Of a stretch of DNA of 64,000 nt, positions 41,609 to 49,556 are shown piece after piece. A model generated the notes under the pieces. It had not been told where the DNA came from and did no database searches. It saw only the letters and a list, made by a program, of their open reading frames with translations. Positions within the stretch are counted from its first letter, which is position 1. Every line of letters starts with the position of its first letter. Origin of the DNA: Glutamicibacter halophytocola (GTDB lineage Bacteria; Actinomycetota; Actinomycetes; Actinomycetales; Micrococcaceae); contig NZ_CP012750.1 in NCBI RefSeq assembly GCF_001302565.1, forward strand, positions 1,860,001-1,924,000, given 5' to 3'. Position numbers and translations under genes: made by a program.

Positions 41609-43453
41609 ATGCTCGTGCACATGAAGACCACCGCCCTCTTGGCCGCCATGCGCGAACTGTGCCAGGGTCCCTGGAAACTGGGGTCCCAGCTCACCTCCGC
41701 CATGCTGCTCGAGCTGGGCACCATGTGCCTGTCCATCCTGACGGCGATCGGGCGGCTCGTCCACCAAAGCAAGGACCCCCGCCTGGTGCTGCTGAACCTC
41801 CAGCTCATCGAACAGGTCGAGCAGCTGGCGCATTTCCAGAAAATCGCGCTGGCCTTTGATGCCGAACTGACCGCCGCCCACGCATTGAGCCTGTCCACGC
41901 TGGACACGCTGCGAAAGCTGCCCGGGCGGCCCCAGGCGGAACTGGACGCCTGCCTTGCGCAACCGCCTCAGCTGGCCAGCGGCCGGACCTGCTACAACAA
42001 TGCGGAAGAACTCATCGCCGCCTGGCTGGGCATCAGCTTTTTTGAGGCGCAGCGCCGCATCGACGATGCCCATTTGCTCATCGGCCGGCGGACTTCCAGC
42101 GGGGAAGAATGCGCACCGCGCTTTGAGCACCTGGCCGAGCTCTTTGCCCAGGGCAGCGTCGATCGGCGCAGGATCGCGCAGATTTCGCGCCAGCTGGAGA
42201 AGCTGGAACCCGGGGATATGACCTTCGACGGGGTGCCGGCTCCATTGCGCGCCCGCGGAACCGATGGCCAGCTGCTCGAGGAGAGCGCCGCGCAAGCCCT
42301 GGCTGAGCTTGGCCCCAATGCAGCCCGCAAGCAGATCGGCGCCCAGATCAACCAGTACAGGGAAACCCACGGAATGATCATCCCGCCCAAGCTCGGTTTC
42401 TTCATCGGCAAGGTGATTGGCGGCGTGCACACTTTCCACCTGCGCACCGATGCTTCACAAGCCGAGGTGCTCCATTCCATGGCCGCGCAGTCGGGCAATC
42501 CGCGCACCAAGGCGGGCAAGGCAGCGCGCAAGCCGGCAAATCACAGATCGGCATCTTCCGATCCGGATCAGCCTTCGCAGGAAAATGACACTGCCGCCGA
42601 CCAGGAGCAAAACCGTCCCGCGCCGCCAACACCAGACTGGTTGATCAGCGAGCAGCCGATGCCTGATTGGGCCCGCAGCGAAACGGCTGGAGACAACGAA
42701 ACGCCCGCCGAGCGCGAAACCGCCGCCGAAGATGTTGCTGGAACCCCCAATGACACGCAATCCCAGGCGGGGCCCGCCGATCACGAGGCACCGGACGCCG
42801 CAGGGCGCCGGCTCAACGCCCTCATGGCGATTCTTGCTGCCAGCGCGACCCCGGGCAAGCAGAAGAACATTGTCCCGAAGGTGCTGGTGTACATGTGGCT
42901 CAGCGACTTGCAGAATCTGGCCGAGGCACATGGGGTAAGCGCCCATGGAGTTGATATTCCGCCCGGCGAACTTCGACGGCTGCTGGCCCACGCGGGAATC
43001 ATCCCGCTGGTGCTGGGATCAAACAGCCAGCCCCTGGACATGGGGCGATCACAGCGTTTCCACAAAGGAGCGATCAGAACGGCCATCATGGCCCGGGATC
43101 GGGGTTGCATTGTGCCCGACTGCACTACCCCGCCCGAGAACACCGAGGTCGACCACTATGACGTGCCGTGGTCCGACGGCGGTGAAACCAGCGTCTGGTC
43201 GGGAGCCGGGCTGTGCACGACCGGTCATCATCAGCGGCATGCGGACCAGCTCAAGGTGGTCGACGTCGATGGCCTGCCGCATGTGATCCTGCCCGAACAC
43301 CTCGATCCGGAACAGAAACCCCGGCGCAACACCTACTGGGGAGCGCTCCAAGCTGGGGATTGCCCTGCCCGAACCCAGCCCGCAGAACCTGCCGGTCCCA
43401 CGCCCCCGGCCACGGACGGCAACGCCGGACCGGATCCCGATGGGTCCCCGTAG
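41609..43453 (+). CDS. DUF222 / HNH endonuclease domain protein (13E12 repeat family)
   Basis: Member of the actinobacterial DUF222-HNH family, often present in many copies and thought to be mobile or selfish. The DUF222 part (about residues 10-310) is helical, with LIAAWLGISFFEAQRRIDDA and FEHLAELFAQGSVDRRRIAQI. A disordered acidic, Ala/Pro-rich linker follows (about 330-440). The C-terminal HNH nuclease core has RDRGCIVPDC, TEVDHYDVPW and LCTTGHHQRHAD. The start is uncertain: ATG at 41609 or 41621 is plausible, and the frame is open back to GTG at 41423, where it would overlap the leuS leader. Confidence 0.82.
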   Translation: MLVHMKTTALLAAMRELCQGPWKLGSQLTSAMLLELGTMCLSILTAIGRLVHQSKDPRLVLLNLQLIEQVEQLAHFQKIALAFDAELTAAHALSLSTLDTLRKLPGRPQAELDACLAQPPQLASGRTCYNNAEELIAAWLGISFFEAQRRIDDAHLLIGRRTSSGEECAPRFEHLAELFAQGSVDRRRIAQISRQLEKLEPGDMTFDGVPAPLRARGTDGQLLEESAAQALAELGPNAARKQIGAQINQYRETHGMIIPPKLGFFIGKVIGGVHTFHLRTDASQAEVLHSMAAQSGNPRTKAGKAARKPANHRSASSDPDQPSQENDTAADQEQNRPAPPTPDWLISEQPMPDWARSETAGDNETPAERETAAEDVAGTPNDTQSQAGPADHEAPDAAGRRLNALMAILAASATPGKQKNIVPKVLVYMWLSDLQNLAEAHGVSAHGVDIPPGELRRLLAHAGIIPLVLGSNSQPLDMGRSQRFHKGAIRTAIMARDRGCIVPDCTTPPENTEVDHYDVPWSDGGETSVWSGAGLCTTGHHQRHADQLKVVDVDGLPHVILPEHLDPEQKPRRNTYWGALQAGDCPARTQPAEPAGPTPPATDGNAGPDPDGSP

Positions 43454-43478
43454 CCGCATGCGCTAATTGGCTGGACGC

Positions 43479-43514
43479 AATGACGCCCGAACCTTGGCAG
43501 GTTCGGGCGTCATT
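43479..43514. terminator. Shared terminator between HNH gene and glpK
   Basis: A perfect 16-bp stem (43479-43494 with 43499-43514) with a 4-base loop lies between the two converging genes. It should serve both directions. Confidence 0.9.
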
Positions 43515-43545
43515 TCGTGCTCAATTTACGTGCAAGAGCAAGCGA

Positions 43546-45066
43546 TTAGGCCTTGGTGTCCTCGTCGACCCAATCGAAGGTGCGGGTCACGGCCTTCTTC
43601 CACAGACGCAGGTTGCGCTCGCGCGCTTGTTCATCCATGGTTGGCTCCCAGCGCTTGTCCTCGGACCAGTTGGCTTCCAACTCGCCCAAATCCTTCCAGA
43701 AGCCCACAGCCAATCCGGCAGCATAGGCCGCACCCAAGGCAGTGGTTTCGGTAACCTTCGGGCGAACCACGGGTACGCCCAAGATGTCGGCCTGGAACTG
43801 CATCAGTGCCTCGTTGGCAACCATGCCGCCATCGACCTTGAGCTCGGTCAGTGGAACTTCGGCGTCCGCGTTCACAGCATCCAGGACCTCGCGTGTCTGG
43901 AACGCGGTGGCCTCCAATGCGGCACGGGCAATGTGGTTCTTGTTGGCAAATCGCGTCAGGCCGACAATGGCACCACGGGCATCCGAACGCCAGTACGGCG
44001 CAAACAAACCGGAGAATGCCGGCACCACGTACACGCCGCCATTGTCTTCCACCTTGGCTGCCAGCTCTTCGATTTCCGGCGCGGAGGAGATCATGCCGAT
44101 GTTATCGCGCAACCACTGGACCAGGGATCCGGCTACGGCAATCGAACCTTCCAGTGCGTACACCGGCTTGGCATCGCCGAGCTTGTAGGCCATGGTGGTC
44201 AGAAGGCCATTGGTCGAGTTCACGATCTCGGTGCCGGTGTTGAAGATCAGGAAGCAGCCGGTGCCGTAGGTGTTCTTCGCGGTACCAGCGGTGAACGCTG
44301 CCTGCCCGAAGGTGGCAGCCTGCTGGTCGCCGAGGATGCCGGCTACCGGCACTTCGCGGAGCAACTGCTTTGTGTGCACGGTGCCGTAAACCTCGGATGA
44401 GGAACGGATTTCAGGCATCATCGAAAGTGGAACACCGAAATCGGCGAGGATCTTCTCATCCCACTGCAGGGTTTTCAGGTCCATGAACAAGGTGCGCGAA
44501 GCGTTGGTCACGTCGGTAACGTGCACACCGCCATCGGTGCCGCCGGTCAGGTTCCACAAAACCCAGCTGTCGGTGGTTCCGAAGAGCAGGTCGCCGGCTT
44601 CTGCACGGGCACGAGCGCCTTCCACGTTGTCCAGGATCCATTTGATCTTGGTGCCCGCGAAATAGGTGGCCAGTGGCAGGCCCACAGTTTCCTTGTAGCG
44701 GTCGACGCCGCCGTCAGCTGCCAGCTCGTCGACGATGTCCTGGGTGCGGGTGTCCTGCCAGACAATGGCGTTGTAGACCGCTTCGCCAGTGGTCTTGTCC
44801 CAAACGACGGTGGTTTCGCGCTGGTTGGTAATGCCGACGACCTCGATGTCGTGACGGGTCAGATTGGCTTTGGACAGTGCCTGGCCGATCACTTCACGCA
44901 CGTTGTTCCAGATTTCGGCTGGGTCGTGCTCTACCCAGCCGGCGGCCGGGAAGATCTGTTCGTGTTCAAGTTGGCCGACCGAGTGCACGTCGCCCGCGTG
45001 GTTGAAGACAATCGCACGGGAGCTGGTTGTGCCCTGGTCAATGGCGATCACAAATTTTTCACTCAT
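43546..45066 (-). CDS. glpK: Glycerol kinase
   Basis: Phosphorylates glycerol to glycerol 3-phosphate, trapping it in the cell. The FGGY-family signatures are present: [18 protein letters not shown] at the start, [16 protein letters not shown] in the middle and [22 protein letters not shown] in the C-terminal domain. Length is 506 aa. It follows glpF after 17 bases and is the last gene of glpD-glpF-glpK. Confidence 0.96.
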   Translation of the reverse strand: MSEKFVIAIDQGTTSSRAIVFNHAGDVHSVGQLEHEQIFPAAGWVEHDPAEIWNNVREVIGQALSKANLTRHDIEVVGITNQRETTVVWDKTTGEAVYNAIVWQDTRTQDIVDELAADGGVDRYKETVGLPLATYFAGTKIKWILDNVEGARARAEAGDLLFGTTDSWVLWNLTGGTDGGVHVTDVTNASRTLFMDLKTLQWDEKILADFGVPLSMMPEIRSSSEVYGTVHTKQLLREVPVAGILGDQQAATFGQAAFTAGTAKNTYGTGCFLIFNTGTEIVNSTNGLLTTMAYKLGDAKPVYALEGSIAVAGSLVQWLRDNIGMISSAPEIEELAAKVEDNGGVYVVPAFSGLFAPYWRSDARGAIVGLTRFANKNHIARAALEATAFQTREVLDAVNADAEVPLTELKVDGGMVANEALMQFQADILGVPVVRPKVTETTALGAAYAAGLAVGFWKDLGELEANWSEDKRWEPTMDEQARERNLRLWKKAVTRTFDWVDEDTKA

Positions 45067-45083
45067 GATTTACTGCTCTCTTT

Positions 45084-45812
45084 CTAGAACATTAGAGCGG
45101 CGGCAAGTCCGCCAAGGATACCGCCGGTAGCTGGCCCAGCCAAAGGAACCCACGAGTAGGCCCAGTCCGAGGAGCCCTTGCCCTTGATCGGCAAAATGGC
45201 ATGGGCAACACGAGGACCAAGGTCACGGAACGGGTTGATGGCGTAACCGGTCGCACCACCGAGGGACAGGCCAATGGCGACAACCAACAAGGCTACCGCT
45301 AGTGGGCCAAGCTCATGAGGAGTATGTCCGAGACCAGCGATCACAAACACCAGGACGAAAGTACCGAAGATCTCGGTGACCAGGTTCCAGCCGTAAGAGC
45401 GGATAGCTGGGCCGGTGGAGAAGACACCGAGCTGGGTGCCCGCGTTCTGGGGATCATCCAGATGCTTCTTGTACGACAACCAGGTGCCCACGGCACCAAG
45501 GAAGGCGCCAATGAACTGGGCCAGGAAGTACAGCAAGGTATTAGCCAGCGTCTTGGCAACTCCTGGAGCGTATTCTGTAACATCCGGGTTCACCAGCAGG
45601 CCGAGGGTGACAGCCGGGTTCAGGTGGGCTCCGGAAATACCGGCAATCCAGACGCCGCAGTAAACGCCAAGGCCCCAGCCGAAGCTGATGGCGACCCAGC
45701 CTGCGGCACTGCCGAGGGTTCCCTTCAGGGCAACGTTCGCGCAGACGCCGCCACCCATCAACAGGAGTATGAAAGTGCCGACAAGCTCGGCGAGAAACAC
45801 GTGAGTGGACAT
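45084..45812 (-). CDS. glpF: Glycerol uptake facilitator (MIP/aquaporin family)
   Basis: Membrane channel for glycerol entry. The 242-aa protein has six hydrophobic helices and two re-entrant half-helices. The first pore box is canonical (GAHLNPAVTLG), but the second reads NPFRDLGPR where most GlpF have NPARD. The Asp and Arg of the aquaglyceroporin signature are kept. It lies between glpD and glpK on the same strand; a hairpin separates it from glpD. Confidence 0.94.
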   Translation of the reverse strand: MSTHVFLAELVGTFILLLMGGGVCANVALKGTLGSAAGWVAISFGWGLGVYCGVWIAGISGAHLNPAVTLGLLVNPDVTEYAPGVAKTLANTLLYFLAQFIGAFLGAVGTWLSYKKHLDDPQNAGTQLGVFSTGPAIRSYGWNLVTEIFGTFVLVFVIAGLGHTPHELGPLAVALLVVAIGLSLGGATGYAINPFRDLGPRVAHAILPIKGKGSSDWAYSWVPLAGPATGGILGGLAAALMF

Positions 45813-45837
45813 CTTTGACCTCTTAGTGATTTCGACT

Positions 45838-45860
45838 GCCGGCGGCTATTTGCCGCCGGC
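45838..45860 (-). promoter_or_regulatory. Intercistronic hairpin between glpD and glpF
   Basis: GCCGGCGGC (45838-45846) pairs perfectly with 45852-45860 around a 5-base loop, 11 bases after the glpD stop. There is no T run on the minus strand, so it may slow decay or partly terminate the glpD transcript and set the glpD to glpFK ratio. Confidence 0.55.
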
Positions 45861-45871
45861 CACGTGGCAGA

Positions 45872-47551
45872 TTAGCGGAGGATCACTCCGTGGCTATCTG
45901 CGAGGACCGAAAGCGAATGGTCGATTTCGGTTTGCAGCTGGGACTGGTCCCAACCCATTGGGTCAGCTAGGCAGTTGGCTACCTCGATGACCAAATTCTT
46001 CGTCACCAAGCCGCGGAAGGCCAGGTTGGTGCGGCGGATGAAAACGTCGATCAAGCGGCCGACCTGCTCATTGTTGGCCATGTAGGTGATTTCCTGGCAC
46101 GAGAGCTCGTCGGTGTGCTCCAGCATCTGCTCTTTGCCACCGAGCTGCTCCAGGACGTGGTCGGCCCGGGTGCCGTAGCGCTCAAGCAATACCCGCAGGC
46201 GGTCACGCGAGGCCTTGGATTCGCGGGCCGCGTACCAGGCGGCCAGTGCGCCTTCATTGGCCGGGAAGTTCTTGCCACCGCCGATGGGCACGCCAGCAGT
46301 CGACTGCACTTGACGCTCGCCCAGGAACGCCAGGGCCTGGCCGCCCAAATTCTCGCTCAGCGCGCGGAAGGTCGTCCACTTTCCGCCGATCAGCGAAAGC
46401 ATGGTGGTCTTGTCGGTCAGGCGCGTTTCCTTGACCTGGTAGTCGCGCGATACAAAGCCCGGCGCGGTGTCGTCGTGATTTGGCAGCGGGCGCACGCCGG
46501 AGAACTTGTAGACGATCTGGTCTTCGGTGGCCTTGATGCCCGGGAACACATGGTGGATCAGGTCGAAGAAGTACTGGACTTCTTCGTCGGTGCATACCGC
46601 TGGTTCGTTCATGTCGTGTTCGAGGTCGGTGGTGCCGACCAGCACTCGCCCGAGCATCGGGTAGATCAAGACAATGCGGCCGTCTTCGTGTTCGAAGAAG
46701 ATTTCGCGGCCGCCGGTGGCTTCGAGCAGTTCCGGGTGATCGAGCACGATGTGCGATCCCTTGGTGCCGCCGGTCCATTTGGTCTCGCGGCCCAATTCCT
46801 TATTGGTCAAATCAACCCATGCGCCGGTCGCGTTGATGATCACTTCGGCGTCAAAGTCGAATTCGTCGCCGGTTAGGACATCGCGCAGCTTGGCGGTGCC
46901 GCCGTCAACGCCGGCGAGTTCAACGTAATTGGTGGCTCGGGCCTGATCGTTGGCGTTCAGGCCTTCGCGCAGCACATCCAGGGTGAGGCGTTCGGGGTTG
47001 TGCACCGATGCGTCGAAGTAGGTTGCGGTGTACTTCACATCGTCGCGCAATTCGGGCAGGTCCTTGCGGGCCGCCTTGCCCGACTTGAAGCTGTGCCACG
47101 GGGTGTTGCGGCCGCCGATGCCGGCGAACACGTCGTACATGATCAGGCCGGCTTTGATCAGTGCCGCGCCACGCTCGGTCGGCTTTCCCGATTTGTGGGT
47201 GAGGAAGCGCGTCGGTGCGCTGAGGATTCCGGAGAACGTGGAGAAGATCGGGATGGTGGTTTGCAGCGGCTTCACGTAATGCGGCGCGATTTCCAGCAGG
47301 GAATTGCGTTCCTGCACGGATTCGTGCACCAGGCGGAATTCACCATTCTCCAGGTAGCGGATGCCGCCATGGATCATGTGCGAACTGGCGCCGGAGGCAC
47401 CTTGGCTGTAGTCGCCGCTTTCAATCAGCGCGACGTCGATTCCCTGCATGGCCAGGTAGCGGAAAGTCGCTACGCCGTTGATGCCGCCGCCAACTACCAG
47501 TACCCGCGCTTGCGGGCGTTCACGCAGTTTGGATAGCTGTTCCCGAATCAC
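45872..47551 (-). CDS. glpD: Glycerol-3-phosphate dehydrogenase (FAD-dependent, aerobic)
   Basis: Oxidises glycerol 3-phosphate to dihydroxyacetone phosphate and feeds electrons to the quinone pool at the membrane. FAD binding is seen in VLVVGGGINGVATFRYLAMQ, followed by DYSQGASGASSHMIHGGIRYLE; the C-terminal DAO domain has GGKWTTFRALSE. Length is 559 aa. GTG at 47551 has AAAGGGG 8 bases upstream. First gene of glpD-glpF-glpK, divergent from the SorC-type regulator. Confidence 0.95.
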   Translation of the reverse strand: MIREQLSKLRERPQARVLVVGGGINGVATFRYLAMQGIDVALIESGDYSQGASGASSHMIHGGIRYLENGEFRLVHESVQERNSLLEIAPHYVKPLQTTIPIFSTFSGILSAPTRFLTHKSGKPTERGAALIKAGLIMYDVFAGIGGRNTPWHSFKSGKAARKDLPELRDDVKYTATYFDASVHNPERLTLDVLREGLNANDQARATNYVELAGVDGGTAKLRDVLTGDEFDFDAEVIINATGAWVDLTNKELGRETKWTGGTKGSHIVLDHPELLEATGGREIFFEHEDGRIVLIYPMLGRVLVGTTDLEHDMNEPAVCTDEEVQYFFDLIHHVFPGIKATEDQIVYKFSGVRPLPNHDDTAPGFVSRDYQVKETRLTDKTTMLSLIGGKWTTFRALSENLGGQALAFLGERQVQSTAGVPIGGGKNFPANEGALAAWYAARESKASRDRLRVLLERYGTRADHVLEQLGGKEQMLEHTDELSCQEITYMANNEQVGRLIDVFIRRTNLAFRGLVTKNLVIEVANCLADPMGWDQSQLQTEIDHSLSVLADSHGVILR

Positions 47552-47626
47552 GATGTGTGCCCCTTTGTAACAATTGAATGAGTCTGAGGCTAGTCTTGTG
47601 AGTGAACGGCAAATCGGTCAAACAAA

Positions 47627-48664
47627 ATGCACAAACGTGCAGAAATGGTCAGATTGATGAAGAAAATTCCCTCCGGGGGAACCTACAAGCGTGGCGTGGG
47701 TGGCACATCTGTGCACACCACGCCGAAGGCCAAGGACGCATTGCGGGCGGCCCAGCTGTACTACCTGCAGGACATGAAGATGGAAGTGATAGCCAGGGAG
47801 CTGGGGACTTCGCGTTCCACGGTCTCCCGCCTGCTCACTCATGCCAAGCGCACCGGCATGGTTTCGATCAGCATCACCCCCAGCGCCAACATGTCTGCCC
47901 TGCTGGGAAACCAGCTCTCCGAGCATTACGGGGTGACTTTCAACGTGGTGCCCACCGACGGGTCCATGCCAGATTCCGAATTGCTCGCTCGGGTCTCGGC
48001 GCACGCGGCCTATTTGCTCGGCGATCTAGTCTCCTCCTCGATGACCGTTGGCGTCGCGTGGGGATCCACCATGCAAGCGGTATCCACGGCACTGACATCC
48101 CATCCGACCCATGACACGAAAATTGTGCAGCTCAATGGCGCTGCCAATCCGGTCAGCAGCGGGGTCAGCTACGCCAGCGACATCCTCACCCGCTTTGGCC
48201 ATGCCTTCACCGCGCGCACCGAGCAGTTCCCGGTGCCCGCATTTTTTGATCGCGCGTCCACCCGTGAAGCGATGTGGCAGGAAACGTCGATCAGGCGTGT
48301 GCTTGAAGTGCAGCAAGAGATGAACCTGGCCGTCTTCTCGTTGGGTTCAGCTGGTTCGGCGGTGATTTCCCAGGTGTACCGCGGCGGGTATCTGACCAAG
48401 AGCGAGACCCAGGAGCTGCGGGAGATGGGAGTGGTGGGCGATGTGGCTACCGTGTTCTTCGACAAGGACGGGAACAGCTCCAACATCTCCCTCAACGCCC
48501 GCTCGACCGGGCCGGCGCTGGATTCCCTGCTCCGGGTGCCCACCCGCTTCTGCGTGGTTGCCGGGCGCGGGAAGCTTGAAGCGGTGCGTGCGGCGTTGAA
48601 GGGCGGGCTGATCACCGACCTCGTCATCGACGAGGGCACGGCCCTGGCGCTTTTGGACGGGTAG
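47627..48664 (+). CDS. SorC-family transcriptional regulator, probable glp regulator
   Basis: Sugar-binding transcriptional regulator. The N-terminal helix-turn-helix (about residues 36-75) has YYLQDMKMEVIARELGTSRSTVSRLL; the rest is the SorC effector domain, which usually binds phosphorylated sugars. TVGVAWGSTMQAVSTAL and DKDGNSSNISLNAR are family-like. Length is 345 aa. It is divergent from glpD over 75 bases, so control of glpDFK by glycerol 3-phosphate or a relative is a fair inference. No ribosome site supports ATG at 47627; ATG at 47645 or 47657 is possible. Confidence 0.87.
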   Translation: MHKRAEMVRLMKKIPSGGTYKRGVGGTSVHTTPKAKDALRAAQLYYLQDMKMEVIARELGTSRSTVSRLLTHAKRTGMVSISITPSANMSALLGNQLSEHYGVTFNVVPTDGSMPDSELLARVSAHAAYLLGDLVSSSMTVGVAWGSTMQAVSTALTSHPTHDTKIVQLNGAANPVSSGVSYASDILTRFGHAFTARTEQFPVPAFFDRASTREAMWQETSIRRVLEVQQEMNLAVFSLGSAGSAVISQVYRGGYLTKSETQELREMGVVGDVATVFFDKDGNSSNISLNARSTGPALDSLLRVPTRFCVVAGRGKLEAVRAALKGGLITDLVIDEGTALALLDG

Positions 48665-48674
48665 GATTTTAGCC

Positions 48675-49556
48675 ATGCTGCAAAGAGAACAACTCGTGTC
48701 CACGCATCGCCTCCACGGCGCCGAACTGCGCGTCTTCACGACGGTGGCGCAAGAACCTGCACGCGGCGTGATTTTTGCGGTCCATGGTTTCCGCGGCGAC
48801 CACCACGGCTTGGCCCGGATCGTGGACCACCTGGAAAACTACACGGTGATCGTTCCCGATCTGCCGGGTTTTGGCGCCTCGACGTCCATGGCTTCCATGG
48901 AGCACGACGTTGACGGGTACGCCCAGCTGCTCGACGCGCTGGCGGATGAGCTGAAGTTGGATGACAGCATCCACCTGCTCGGCCATTCTTTCGGTTCGAT
49001 CGTCGCCGCGAAATTGGCGACGGTCCGGCCCTTTGCATCGCTGCTGCTGCTCAACCCGATCTCCGAGCCCGCGCTGGATTCCTCGCAAGCGCTGCTGGCC
49101 AAAATCACCAGCGCCTATTACGCGGTCTGCGCCAAGCTTCCGGCCAGCATTGCCGAGCCGCTGCTTCGCTCCAGCCTTTTCAGCGATGCGATGAGCCTTG
49201 TGATGACCAAGAGCAAGGATCCGCAGATCCGCCGCTATGTGCGCGAGCAGCATCGGTGGTACTTCGGCGGTTTCCATTCGCGCAGCACCCTGGCCCAGGC
49301 CTACCGGGCCTCCATCAGCTCCACGGTCGGCCACTACTCCCCCGGGATCACGTTGCCGACGCTGATGATCGGCGGCATGCAGGACGAGCTTGGCACCCCG
49401 CAAACCCAGGAGGCGCTGCGCCAGAGCTTCGCCCGCGCGCAATTGGTCATGCTCGAACAGGTCGGGCACTTGATCCACTACGAAAAGGCTCCGGAAACCG
49501 CCCGCGAAATAGATGCCTTCCTGCGGTCGTTGCGCAGTCTGCCCAGCGGCAGCTAA
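48675..49556 (+). CDS. Alpha/beta hydrolase
   Basis: Serine hydrolase of the alpha/beta fold. The 293-aa protein has the oxyanion segment FAVHGFRGDHHG, the nucleophile elbow GHSFGS (Ser105), a probable Asp in GGMQDELGTP and a catalytic His in QVGHLIHYEKAPE. No signal peptide is visible. It starts 10 bases after the SorC gene, so the two may be co-transcribed. Its TAA overlaps the TAG of the convergent priA by 2 bases. Substrate unknown. Confidence 0.85.
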   Translation: MLQREQLVSTHRLHGAELRVFTTVAQEPARGVIFAVHGFRGDHHGLARIVDHLENYTVIVPDLPGFGASTSMASMEHDVDGYAQLLDALADELKLDDSIHLLGHSFGSIVAAKLATVRPFASLLLLNPISEPALDSSQALLAKITSAYYAVCAKLPASIAEPLLRSSLFSDAMSLVMTKSKDPQIRRYVREQHRWYFGGFHSRSTLAQAYRASISSTVGHYSPGITLPTLMIGGMQDELGTPQTQEALRQSFARAQLVMLEQVGHLIHYEKAPETAREIDAFLRSLRSLPSGS

